Part shown: piece by piece, positions 35,815-44,510 of the stretch
Numbering within the stretch: position 1 is the stretch's first letter
Layout: the number at the start of each line of letters is the position of its first letter
Source: Planctomycetota bacterium
GTDB lineage: Bacteria; Planctomycetota; Planctomycetia; Pirellulales; Pirellulaceae
Reading direction: 5' to 3'
Assembly: GCA_963204915.1 (NCBI GenBank)
Contig: CAUJHS010000017.1
Location: 1 to 64,000, forward strand
DNA: 64,000 nucleotides
The notes under the pieces: generated by a model
Told to the model about the DNA's origin: nothing
Seen by the model: only the letters and a program-made list of their open reading frames with translations
Databases searched by the model: none
Made by a program: the position numbers and the translations under genes

Positions 35815-38265
35815 CTACATCAACCATTGTTCGACATCTGCGTAGAAATCGGGATTCGTGCATCGCTTGGCTAATTGATACCTAATGTCTTGAAACGAAA
35901 ACCCTTCTCCAAGCAAGTGGATGACTTCGCCGCCACGATCAAGTTCTGCCGCAGACGGAAGAATCTCGCCAAAGTGGAAAACGACGATTCGCTCGTTGGG
36001 CGACAATACGAAAGGTTGCTCGCGTTCTGCGTCGTCCACTCGATATCTTGCCTCGCCTCGATACGCGAATGCAGTTGCGAAAGCAGGTAAAACGGTGTTG
36101 AGAGTTGCACTCGCTGCCGCGAACCGATGAATCCCCTTTTGTTCGATGCAACGCCGGAGCACTCCCGCAAAACCCCGTGAACGTGCGCCGTCGGGTGCTG
36201 GGCAATTCTGGACGACTACGATTCGTGGAACCACGCCGGTCTGCAAAGCGACCTCGAATTCAGTGCGTGGCAAGACGCCTGCGGGACGACCTTCCCTGCG
36301 ACACCAGCGACAACCGCCGCACACTCTTCGAGTATCGTCGCCGTAGAGATCCCTCAGTGTGCGACTGATGCACCTGGACGACTGAAGATACGCGCCGATT
36401 TGATTCAGTCCGCGACGTGAGTTGGCGATTTCTTCGTTACGTTGCTCAGCGATGGATTTACCAACTCTTGGTGATTCGGGTGCGAAAAGGGATTGCAGTT
36501 GCACCTCAATCCATTCAGTTGGATCGGAGTCAACGTCGTCGCCGACATCGTAGCGAGCATTTAACAGTTCGATCTTTCGCGCCCGCCGGAGTTGCAGAAT
36601 CAGCCGTTTATTCCAACGGACGTTTTCGCTCCAGGTTCGAACGCCAACGAGTGTCTGGCGCTTGGAGTTCAGGCATAACTCCCATCGATTCTCATCTTGC
36701 TTGACGGCCTTCCTGGATTTCCAAAGAGCCTCCCACCTTCGTTGGACCGTGTCTTCCTTAAGCAGGGTCGGCGACAGTTGCTCAGCGACACGGTAGTCTT
36801 TCTTCGTTGGAAGCAACAAACATATGCTCGAGTAACCGTCGCGCCCGCCTCGACCAACTTCCTGATAATAGCGATTCAGGTCTTCGGGGTAACACGCGTG
36901 GATAACGGATCGAACGTCCGGTTTGTCGACGCCAAGGCCGAACGCGGATGTGGCTACCATCAAATCAATTTCATCGTTGCGCCACTGAGTGAGAAGTTGC
37001 CGACGTTGCCTGGGCGGCGTGTCGCCGTGGAAACAACCCAGTCGCTTGAATCCCTGCTCGGAGCATAAGCGATCATGCAAAGCCTTCGCCTCGTCAACTT
37101 CCGTGGTGTACACAATCGCCGGGCGAGGCAAACGCCAGACACTTTCAATAACGGCGGCATCTCGATCGGATTCCAAGTCGAACATGCGATCGTAATAGAT
37201 CATTTCCGGACGCAATTGCTGATAGAGAAACTCTTGATCATGCGCCGCATCGAACGCTTCCTTGGTGGCATCGTAACTGGGGAACAACTCCTTCAGTATC
37301 AGGCGACAAGAGGGTGTAATTGTTGCGGATAGCAACAAAGTTCGTATTCTTCCGTTGCTTTTTTCCAACCAGCGGCGACGCAACCCTGCGAGAATCTGAA
37401 AGTCTACGCGAAAAAACGCGCCCCAGGTGTCGATCAAGTGCGCTTCGTCAATCACAAGGTTTTCGAGTCTGCCATCCGCCGCCGTTTCCTCGATTACTTT
37501 TCGAAGGCGTCCCGATACACATGCTTCTGGCGACGTGAAAACGATCCGACAGTGGCCAGACGCAATCGCATGGACGACATTCGCTGGATCGACGTCAGGA
37601 TCCCGAGCCGCAAAGTACAATGGATTGACGCCAGGCGCATTCCTGAAAACCGATTCGGCGCTTCGCCATTGGTCGATGGCTAGTGCCACTGTCGGAACAA
37701 CGACAACGGTAAGCCCAGCGCCGAACATTGTAAGTAGCTGAAAACAGAGGCTCTTTCCCATCCCTGTCGGCAGAGCGACCAGTGTGGTTTGTCCAGGGTG
37801 TGCCATTAGTGCCGCCCAAGCCGCTTCCTTCTGGGCGAGTGATCGCCACGTCCCGAAGCCCAGTTTCGTCAAGTACGATTCAGCCGGCACAGAGTCGGTT
37901 GCCAAGCGAAGGCTGGGAATTCCGTCAATGCCAACGTCTGGCAGGGCGTCTTCGGTTAGCCAGGATGGACGGAATGGCGCTGCGCGGAGTGATCCCGTGA
38001 CCGAAAGGTCGACTTGCGAATTGGGAAAGAATCTAGTCAAGGTCTCCGGGACGAAGCCAAGGTGCCAATCTCCTGCACTCCATCGCGCAATCTGCCTGAG
38101 CAACACGGCATGGTCCGGACCTAATTCGGGGTTATCATTCCATGCTTTCAAAAACCGCCAAATCGCAGATGTCCGCGCAGGTTGTGGCGCTGGCGGTTTG
38201 TCAAAAAGCAAACCGGCAGGTGTATTCTGTCGAAGCGCATTACGCAACGCCTCAACGTCGTGCAT
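35815..38265 (-). CDS. dpdF: DpdF, RecQ-like helicase
   Basis: The 816-residue protein has typical RecQ motifs: Walker A LVALPTGMGKSLCFQ (about 161-175), motif II LVIDEAHLIDTWGAFFR (about 270-286), motif III LLLSATI (about 307-313), and ATSAFGLGVDKPDVRSVIHA with YYQEVGRGGRDGYSS (motifs V and VI, about 440-485). A cysteine cluster, CGGCRWC near residue 658, may be a zinc-binding element. The first 130 residues are specific to this family. It overlaps dpdE by 14 bases at its start. As a 3'-to-5' helicase type it should unwind DNA in the restriction step. Confidence 0.85.
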   Translation of the reverse strand: MHDVEALRNALRQNTPAGLLFDKPPAPQPARTSAIWRFLKAWNDNPELGPDHAVLLRQIARWSAGDWHLGFVPETLTRFFPNSQVDLSVTGSLRAAPFRPSWLTEDALPDVGIDGIPSLRLATDSVPAESYLTKLGFGTWRSLAQKEAAWAALMAHPGQTTLVALPTGMGKSLCFQLLTMFGAGLTVVVVPTVALAIDQWRSAESVFRNAPGVNPLYFAARDPDVDPANVVHAIASGHCRIVFTSPEACVSGRLRKVIEETAADGRLENLVIDEAHLIDTWGAFFRVDFQILAGLRRRWLEKSNGRIRTLLLSATITPSCRLILKELFPSYDATKEAFDAAHDQEFLYQQLRPEMIYYDRMFDLESDRDAAVIESVWRLPRPAIVYTTEVDEAKALHDRLCSEQGFKRLGCFHGDTPPRQRRQLLTQWRNDEIDLMVATSAFGLGVDKPDVRSVIHACYPEDLNRYYQEVGRGGRDGYSSICLLLPTKKDYRVAEQLSPTLLKEDTVQRRWEALWKSRKAVKQDENRWELCLNSKRQTLVGVRTWSENVRWNKRLILQLRRARKIELLNARYDVGDDVDSDPTEWIEVQLQSLFAPESPRVGKSIAEQRNEEIANSRRGLNQIGAYLQSSRCISRTLRDLYGDDTRRVCGGCRWCRREGRPAGVLPRTEFEVALQTGVVPRIVVVQNCPAPDGARSRGFAGVLRRCIEQKGIHRFAAASATLNTVLPAFATAFAYRGEARYRVDDAEREQPFVLSPNERIVVFHFGEILPSAAELDRGGEVIHLLGEGFSFQDIRYQLAKRCTNPDFYADVEQWLM

Positions 38266-41200
38266 TCATTGCCCTTTCTAGGATTCGTCCGTTGATTGAC
38301 AGAAAGCCGACCGAATCAAGCTGAACTCGCCAGTTCTGAAGCGACTTTTGCAGGCATTCGAGTTGTTCAACTTCGCCAGTTTCGCCGTTCGCGTTGCTGA
38401 GTTGTCTCAATTGTTCGCCCAGTCGCTTGCTAGCGGTTGCAACAACGGAATTCACTTCGCTCGCGAAACGGCGAGTCCCTTCCCCGGTCGCCGAATCGGA
38501 CAACTGATAGACAAGTTGATCCCAACTCGGCGAAAGAAATACCTCCTGCAAAACTAGAGCTTTGTTTTTCGTCAGATTCCACCAAATGCGTCCCTTGTCT
38601 GCCTTATCAAGCGATTGGCGAATGTGAAGCAGCATTTCGGCATCTTCTTCGATGCGGCCATCGTATCGACAAAAGACGTGTGTAGGCTGGAAGGTGAAAA
38701 CCTGTCGTGCCTGATTCTGCAATCCAATGTTGTCCCTCAATTGTGACGTGTCAGGAACCGGATGAAACACAAACTCGAACCCAACCCAAGGCTCGCGAGC
38801 GAGGGTTTTGATTTCGACGGCGTAGGTTCGCCCAGCGGTGTCGTTGAACAACGCGTTACAAATTGCTTCAAACAGCGGATGGCCGAGGTTGAAGAAGTGC
38901 AGATCAAGTCGTTGTTGCGCAATTGCTCGTCGAAACGATCCCGTGAACGGCGTGGTTTTATCGAGCACCCCGCTGGTCGATTCTCCACGGATTTGATGGA
39001 TCTCATCCGCTCGAAGCATCCACAATCCGTCGGCAAACTCAGAATCGCTTAATCGACGAACGGAGCGATTCGACGCAACCATCCGGAGGTACTCGGTAAA
39101 TGTTTCTTCGACTGCGAGTTCGTTTTGTTCCGAATGCCGAACACGCCGAAACTTCTCCGCAGCGTGTCTGTCGAAGGATGCCTCGTCGAGTAATGCCTCA
39201 CCCTCGTCACGGGCGCGTTCTTCCTCGGCGAATGTGGCGAGTTCTTCAGCGATCTGGTTTAGTCCTTCACAGCCCTCGTCAATGGCTGTCTGAACAATTC
39301 GCGCCTCGACGTCGCGTAATGCAAATTCAAGACCGCTGATTGATCGCCGATATACGCCTATTCCCATGTCGTAACAACGAACCAGGCCGCCCTCGACGGA
39401 TGTGTTGTCAAAAATTACTTCGGAAATAACGTCGGTATGAGGTTCCTTCTCACGGCCAAGACGGTCCAGTCGTCCGATTCGCTGTTCGACGCGACTGACA
39501 TACCAAGGCGTGTCGAAGTGGATCAATCCATCGGCAAACTGAAAATTACGGCCCTCGCCGCCACTCTCATCCGAAACCATTAGCCAGGTCGTTGGATTGG
39601 AACGGAATTGTCTGACGTTTGCCTCTTTCTCTTCGCGATCTAGCTCGCTCCTGAACTCTGTTATGCTTTCTTCACCGAAACCTAGCCTCAATCGGTTGGC
39701 TAAATCTGCAGCAACATTAGGGAATCCAGCGAACAACAATATCTTCGGCAGGCGTCCACGCGGCGTTACCTTATTCCTGAGTATCTTCACCAACTCGACG
39801 TAACGTGTGAAACTCCCGTCATCTCGGTTCCATCGCATCGCGCACGCCATAGCCTCGTGCACGAAGTCGTCTCTTACAAAGTGGCGGACTGCCTTGCACA
39901 AGAGATCCAGGTAAGCGTCCCATTCCGAGTAACCGCAAAGATATCCAAGTCCAAGAAAATCAATTCCGCTTTCTCTCAACTTTCGCGGTTCTGCCTTCGC
40001 CAATGACTTCAGTACGTCGTATACGGCCTGTGGGTGGACGGTGCTCTGCCACAGGACACGTGAAAGAGTGGCTAGTAGTTCTGCGCGAAGCCCTTCTTGC
40101 TTTGCCGAAACAACCAGCCTGCGAATGGCCTCACTAACTTCCACTTCTAACTGCTCGGCAACGTATGGGCGCAAGTAAATCCTGCGTTCGATCGGGATGA
40201 TCTGCTCTTCTTCAACAAGTCGTTCGCGGCGATTTCTAAGAATTCGACGATTTATGCGATAAGTGTCGCCGACGTAGTGGAGGATCTCCTCAACTTCCTG
40301 CTCAAAACCGTCTATCAACGCTGTTAGACCATCGACCTTTGCTGCAAGCGTCGCATCGTCCCGCAAGACGGGAAGCGTAAGTAGATCCGTCGCCTGTTCA
40401 ATGGTTTCTTCTTTGGTGAAGTCTCGATTTGCGATACCGTCCAGGCGACGTCGCAACAGTCGCAACTTCCGACCAATCGCCCGTTGGGCATCAAACAGTA
40501 CACGGAACCTGTCGGGTTGGGCCACGACTTCCGGCGTGTACTGCTGCGGGTCGAGCAATCCGAGGAGTCGCAGAAACTCGTCTTCGCGTCGCTGGGCCGG
40601 AATCGCGCTTAGCAACAAGATTGACGGTGCGTTGTTCGAGAGTCGAAACGCGAATTCGTACAGTCTTTCGGACGCAAGGAGATGGTGAGCCTCATCGATG
40701 ACAACCATGTCCCACGGTATCGCCAGCAGTTGCTCTGCATGTTCATAGGCTGCTTGGGAAAACGGAGCGATCAACTTTGTGATTTTAGACCAGTCCATCC
40801 GGTCAGATGCATGCAGTTCTAGCAACTGGAAAACGTGCCCGCCAAACTTTGAGTACAGTTCACACAGCCACTGTTGCGTTAATGCGCCTGGGCAAACGAC
40901 CAGTATCTTCGCCGTCGGCTTATTCATCAGTAGGTCGTGGATGACGATTCCAGCCTCAATCGTCTTGCCCAGTCCTACTTCGTCGGCCAGCAAGAACCGG
41001 CGCTTTGCATCGAGCAGCACGAGTCCTGCAACATACGCTTGATGCGGGCGCAAATCGATCCGGCTTGACAGCAACGCGCGCAAACCGCTGCCGTGACGCA
41101 ACTGCTGATTCAACGCGGAAACGAGTTTCTCGCGGACTTGAAACAGCGAATACCCTCCATGACTCAGCCCAGCAAGAACAGACAACGGGTCACGGGCATG

Positions 41201-41518
41201 CCCATGCACAGACGGCGACAAGTCCACCTCGGAGACCTTAGCCCGCAGTCCGTCCGCCAAAAACGTCACTTCATAAATATTGGGGGCGCGAAAATCGGAG
41301 GACCGATCGACCTTGTTGATCACGCACTCTCTTCCATCCGAAACACAGCAACTCTGAAGCGGCAGCGTAGCGCGGGAGAGCTCGCGTTCCGAAAATGCGT
41401 CTCGGTCAAACGTCGCGACTTCGCCGCTTTCGAGAAACTGTACAACGATCTCCTCTCCGGTCGCTTCGGAGATCTGCCCGATGCCGCGGTAGGTGTGCTT
41501 GACAATAAAGCCCTTCAT
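38252..41518 (-). CDS. dpdE: DpdE, SNF2/RapA-type helicase
   Basis: The 1,088-residue protein begins MKGFIVKHTYRGIGQI, an SH3-like N-terminal domain as in RapA. Helicase motifs follow: LLADEVGLGKTIEAG (Walker A, about 177-190), MVVIDEAHHLL (about 270-280), LLLSAIPAQR (motif III), and GGEGRNFQFADGLIHFDTPW followed by VEQRIGRLDRLGR (motifs V-VI, about 650-690). The C-terminal third is helical and specific to the group. It is the first gene of an eight-gene minus-strand operon with overlaps or short gaps throughout. It probably translocates on DNA during restriction. Length and motifs are intact. Confidence 0.85.
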   Translation of the reverse strand: MKGFIVKHTYRGIGQISEATGEEIVVQFLESGEVATFDRDAFSERELSRATLPLQSCCVSDGRECVINKVDRSSDFRAPNIYEVTFLADGLRAKVSEVDLSPSVHGHARDPLSVLAGLSHGGYSLFQVREKLVSALNQQLRHGSGLRALLSSRIDLRPHQAYVAGLVLLDAKRRFLLADEVGLGKTIEAGIVIHDLLMNKPTAKILVVCPGALTQQWLCELYSKFGGHVFQLLELHASDRMDWSKITKLIAPFSQAAYEHAEQLLAIPWDMVVIDEAHHLLASERLYEFAFRLSNNAPSILLLSAIPAQRREDEFLRLLGLLDPQQYTPEVVAQPDRFRVLFDAQRAIGRKLRLLRRRLDGIANRDFTKEETIEQATDLLTLPVLRDDATLAAKVDGLTALIDGFEQEVEEILHYVGDTYRINRRILRNRRERLVEEEQIIPIERRIYLRPYVAEQLEVEVSEAIRRLVVSAKQEGLRAELLATLSRVLWQSTVHPQAVYDVLKSLAKAEPRKLRESGIDFLGLGYLCGYSEWDAYLDLLCKAVRHFVRDDFVHEAMACAMRWNRDDGSFTRYVELVKILRNKVTPRGRLPKILLFAGFPNVAADLANRLRLGFGEESITEFRSELDREEKEANVRQFRSNPTTWLMVSDESGGEGRNFQFADGLIHFDTPWYVSRVEQRIGRLDRLGREKEPHTDVISEVIFDNTSVEGGLVRCYDMGIGVYRRSISGLEFALRDVEARIVQTAIDEGCEGLNQIAEELATFAEEERARDEGEALLDEASFDRHAAEKFRRVRHSEQNELAVEETFTEYLRMVASNRSVRRLSDSEFADGLWMLRADEIHQIRGESTSGVLDKTTPFTGSFRRAIAQQRLDLHFFNLGHPLFEAICNALFNDTAGRTYAVEIKTLAREPWVGFEFVFHPVPDTSQLRDNIGLQNQARQVFTFQPTHVFCRYDGRIEEDAEMLLHIRQSLDKADKGRIWWNLTKNKALVLQEVFLSPSWDQLVYQLSDSATGEGTRRFASEVNSVVATASKRLGEQLRQLSNANGETGEVEQLECLQKSLQNWRVQLDSVGFLSINGRILERAMNARR

Positions 41519-42505
41519 TCGACACCCGTAAGATGACGTTCCGCGTGTCGTGCGTCCAGAGTGCGGCTAATTGCTGCGGGCGACTAGACTTTAGGTGCTG
41601 CGACGGAGGCCCAATACGAATCGCCGAAATCCTGCACTAAGTCCATCGGCCACTTCCGTTTAACGCGAATACACGTAGATTATCAGGCAAAAATGCGACT
41701 CACAACCGGGATTGGGGGGTTATCAGACACTTGGTCTCTGTCAAGGGCAACGGCGCTAGCGGGATTCTGTGAATGTGGCTCTGCTTAAGTGATCGATCGT
41801 TGGAGCCATCCATCCGAAGAGAGTTCCTTTCGCGGAGGGCCCAAGCCTGTTTGAAGTCGATCATCGTAACTTGCGCCGCCGCTATACAACGAGCGTCTAC
41901 GGTGGGCCGAAAGAAGGAACGTGCGTTTGCAAGGCGAGACCACTTCGCCGCATGAAGTGGCTTGCTCTCGGTTGCAGAGAAAGGAAATGTGACGTAGCGT
42001 TTTCGTCCGCAGAGTGGTCTCGCATGTATACCCGTGTACAGATAGAAGAGGGCTGGCGGCACACAACTAAACCCAACCCCCTGCAAACCAAGCGTACCCG
42101 GGGGTGAACCGATCAAGCCGACGTTCATACGTCGGCTTTTTTCGTGGGAACGCCAGAACTCGCAACGAGTTGCGACTCTCTCGGCATGATCTCGGTCTCA
42201 CTCTTCGCGTCGCGCGCGACTCGGCGCGGCGGCCCGTTTCGCGACTCTTTCCACCCGATCTGGGGCGGAATCTCAAAGTCTCACACCGCCCTCCACGCGT
42301 GCGCGCGACAGAGACAACTCTACTGGGTGGCAGGTCGCGTTTTGCAGCGATGTCTCTAAAACAAGTGCGGGTTAAGGGCACTGGGTTAAGAATGTTGGAG
42401 TTTTCGCGAGCGAAGCGGACATCTCGCCTCCGCGCGGCATAGATAACCCCAAGTGCAACGATGCAACCGCATCGCCCGATCTGTTTCACTTGGGGACTTT
42501 ACCTG
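41519..42505. other. Upstream region of the restriction operon, no gene supported
   Basis: About 990 bases lack a convincing coding frame; a minus-strand frame at 41700-42128 has unnatural composition. The region must contain the dpdE promoter near 41520-41700, but no clear -35/-10 pair stands out. It also holds a short inverted repeat at about 41932-41958 (CCACTTC/GAAGTGG) and a strong terminator at 42115. Confidence 0.4.
42115..42142 (+). terminator. Strong rho-independent terminator
   Basis: The stem AAGCCGACG / CGTCGGCTT (nine pairs, loop TTCATA) is followed directly by a run of T on the plus strand. No plus-strand gene is recognisable in the preceding 600 bases, so the transcript it ends is unknown; a small RNA is possible. 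Confidence 0.75.
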
Positions 42506-42721
42506 ATGCCTTTCTCGTTTTCCTTCCACGCGAAGGACTTGTCGCCAGAAGAGCGACGGCGGCAAGTCGCCGCAATTCTCGCCCGCGACGTTTTGCGTCG
42601 CCAACGCCTGCTCCGCACGTCTGGACCGCGGCCGGCGGGGAAATCTCTCGAATCTGGTCCGACCGGCCTTGAGGTTCCGGGTGAAACGAGGCTCAGTGTG
42701 TCTCGTCGTATCGGCTTTTAG
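42506..42721 (+). CDS. Small conserved-looking protein upstream of DUF2924
   Basis: The 71-residue frame starts at an ATG with GGGGAC upstream and reads MPFSFSFHAKDLSPEERRRQ, then VAAILARDVLRRQRL. I recall similar short proteins preceding DUF2924 and recombinase genes in planctomycete mobile regions, but their function is unknown. The last 35 residues look less conserved. It stands 95 bases before the DUF2924 gene in the same direction. Confidence 0.5.
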   Translation: MPFSFSFHAKDLSPEERRRQVAAILARDVLRRQRLLRTSGPRPAGKSLESGPTGLEVPGETRLSVSRRIGF

Positions 42722-42816
42722 CGGCGGCGCTCGAAACGGAGACACGCCGCGATCGGCATGTTCCCAACCGAGCCCGCGCCGCGCAAAAGCCATCCTTCGA
42801 ACCACGAGGTCATTCC

Positions 42817-43317
42817 ATGCAACTCGACATCGACCGGGAAGTCGCCGCGCTGCGGCAAGTGACGACCAGCCAACTGTGCCAGCGGTACGCACAACTGTTT
42901 GGCGAAGACACCCGCACCCGGCACAAGCCGTATCTCATCCGACGAATCGCCTGGCGTTTTCAGGCGCTCGCGGAAGGGGATCTGAGCGAACGCGCCCGCC
43001 GCCGCGCTGCGGAACTGGCCAACGACGCCGATGTCCGGCGGACGCCTCCCAAGAGCATGCCGCTCCCGGCGCCGACGGGTCCGACGATCCAAGTTGACAC
43101 GCTCGTTTCCACCGATGCGCGGCTGCCCGCCCCCGGCACGGCCATCATTCGCAAGTACAAGGGCCGCACCATCCACGTTGTGGTCTTGGCCGACGGGTTC
43201 GAGTTCGCCGGGGCCCGTTATAAGTCGCTTTCCGCCGTCGCTAAAGCGATCACTGGCTCGCACGTCAATGGCTTGCCACGGGTCCTCGAACGCTCGCTAG
43301 AAAAGCGCGGCCGGTAA
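42817..43317 (+). CDS. DUF2924 family protein
   Basis: The 166-residue protein matches DUF2924 by its order of motifs: an N-terminal helix (ALRQVTTSQLCQRYAQLFGE), RHKPYLIRRIAWRFQALAEG (about 33-52), PAPGTAIIRKYKGRTIHVVV (about 108-127) and YKSLSAVAKAITGSHVNGL (about 139-157). Such proteins usually sit directly before a large serine recombinase and are thought to take part in its work. Here no recombinase follows, so the gene is orphaned. The C-terminal KSLSAVAKAITGS block looks DNA-binding. The frame is intact. Confidence 0.75.
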   Translation: MQLDIDREVAALRQVTTSQLCQRYAQLFGEDTRTRHKPYLIRRIAWRFQALAEGDLSERARRRAAELANDADVRRTPPKSMPLPAPTGPTIQVDTLVSTDARLPAPGTAIIRKYKGRTIHVVVLADGFEFAGARYKSLSAVAKAITGSHVNGLPRVLERSLEKRGR

Positions 43318-43741
43318 CCAATGGCCGAAAACGTCAGAAAGCCGAATAATCCGTACGCGAACTCCGATTCGAGGTGGCAGACGTGAAGGTGTTTATCGAC
43401 GAGATCCGAAAGCCGCAAAATGAAGCTGTACGCAAAAACGCAAATATCTGTTGTGAATGCCAAGCCACGCGCAACGCAAGTTCGCATCAAACTCTTGTCA
43501 CGACCTGTCACCCAATAAAACACTCCGTGCAGCTGGTCAGAACCGATTCCATGCGAACCTCGAATCCAAGCGAGGATGGCTAAGGCCCTTATATCAGTTG
43601 ATCATGTCCTAACAACGCTCCATTTGGAGGTTTCTCTCGTGTAGGCGGGTCGATGGTAATGATTTCGACCTAGTGAACGTTCACAGCGGCAAAAACTAGA
43701 TTGTTAGAGCGAGTCAGCTATCGAGAACACGTCGGCCACTG

Positions 43742-43802
43742 CCCGACAACCCGACAAAAGCCGATCAGACCGCGAAGATAAGTCGGGTTGTCGGGTTGTC
43801 GG
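43742..43802. repeat. Palindromic GTCGGGTTGTCGGG element, copy 2
   Basis: CCCGACAACCCGAC at 43742-43755 is exactly complementary to GTCGGGTTGTCGGG in the repeat at 43782-43802, so a 14-pair stem with a loop of about 26 bases can form. The plus-side repeat is the same as copy 1 at 11684-11704. Confidence 0.65.
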
Positions 43803-43868
43803 TCAGTAACCTAACTGTGAGATTGTCTGTCGAACCTCATCGAAGATCAGCTGACCACGTTCAGCCAT
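43803..43868 (-). pseudogene. Fragment of an M41-peptidase-like gene, C-terminal end
   Basis: The minus-strand frame MAERGQLIFDEVRQTISQLG ends YxTGA at 43803. It matches the end of the gene at 51037-51510 (MTSDEVREIVAQLGYLPDNP) in both residues and position of the CCCGACAACCCGAC tract that follows. Only about 21 codons survive. This is evidence for a second, now lost copy of that module. Confidence 0.45.
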
Positions 43869-44041
43869 CCCCTAGGCGTCGCCCCTTCGCCGACGACGCG
43901 AAAATGCCGCCCACAACAAGCACGAAGGCGCTAATTTGTCCGTTTTCGGGCAAAACGGTTCTCCCGCACTCTTGATACGGTTGGCGAATTCACCATGCGC
44001 TTCGGGATTGGCGAACCTCCGCATCGAAAAAGGCGTAGGAC

Positions 44042-44389
44042 TTATAGCACACGCTGATCGAGCGCACGGGAGCTGACGACATGCTTCGCCAGCCTCCGTG
44101 GTGATTTCGATGCGGGTTTACCACAGGTCAGGGAACCCAAGGCTAAGCCGCAACTTGTCTGGCTCCCCTTGCCTGGCCGCTCTTCGGCCTCATGCAAGTT
44201 TTCCTCTCTACTTGCGACGCAGACTCTCCCTGCCAGGAATCGGTAGGGAAACCGCCAAGGTCGATAGTAGAGCACGGCTTCACGGAGCCGTTGGCGTCCC
44301 TCGACGCTGAGACCTTTTCGCTTTGACCTGTCCCGCCTCCCCATCGCAACGCGATTGAGGTTTGGGGGACGACACTTCTTGCGGGACAT
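44042..44389 (-). pseudogene. Remnant of a small basic mobile-region protein
   Basis: The frame begins MSRKKCRPPNLNRVAMGRRD and contains KGLSVEGRQRLREAVLYYRP, a pattern I associate with short proteins of planctomycete mobile regions (usually LSxEGRxRLRxAAL..RPW). From about residue 45 the composition changes and no longer looks conserved, so a 3' truncation or frameshift is likely. Function is unknown. Confidence 0.3.
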
Positions 44390-44510
44390 GTTCAATCGCT
44401 CCTGTACTTCTCAGTGCGCTGTCGAGGCATTTTTTGGAGAGCGACGAGCTGCTCGGCGTTTGAGCGATCGCTTTATCATCGCGGTCAAGAAGGGCGGTGT
44501 GCCGGTCTTA

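Larger units (their letters stand above)
43318..44510. other. Gene-poor stretch with repeats and small remnants
   Basis: No complete gene is seen. The stretch holds a palindromic repeat (43742-43802), a short C-terminal remnant related to the M41-like gene of the replication module (43803-43868) and a small remnant near 44042-44389, each listed separately. Confidence 0.4.

Noticed and set aside
41700-42128. Minus-strand open frame of 142 codons upstream of dpdE
   Set aside because: Composition is unlike a protein, and it overlaps the hairpin and terminator; no start signal.
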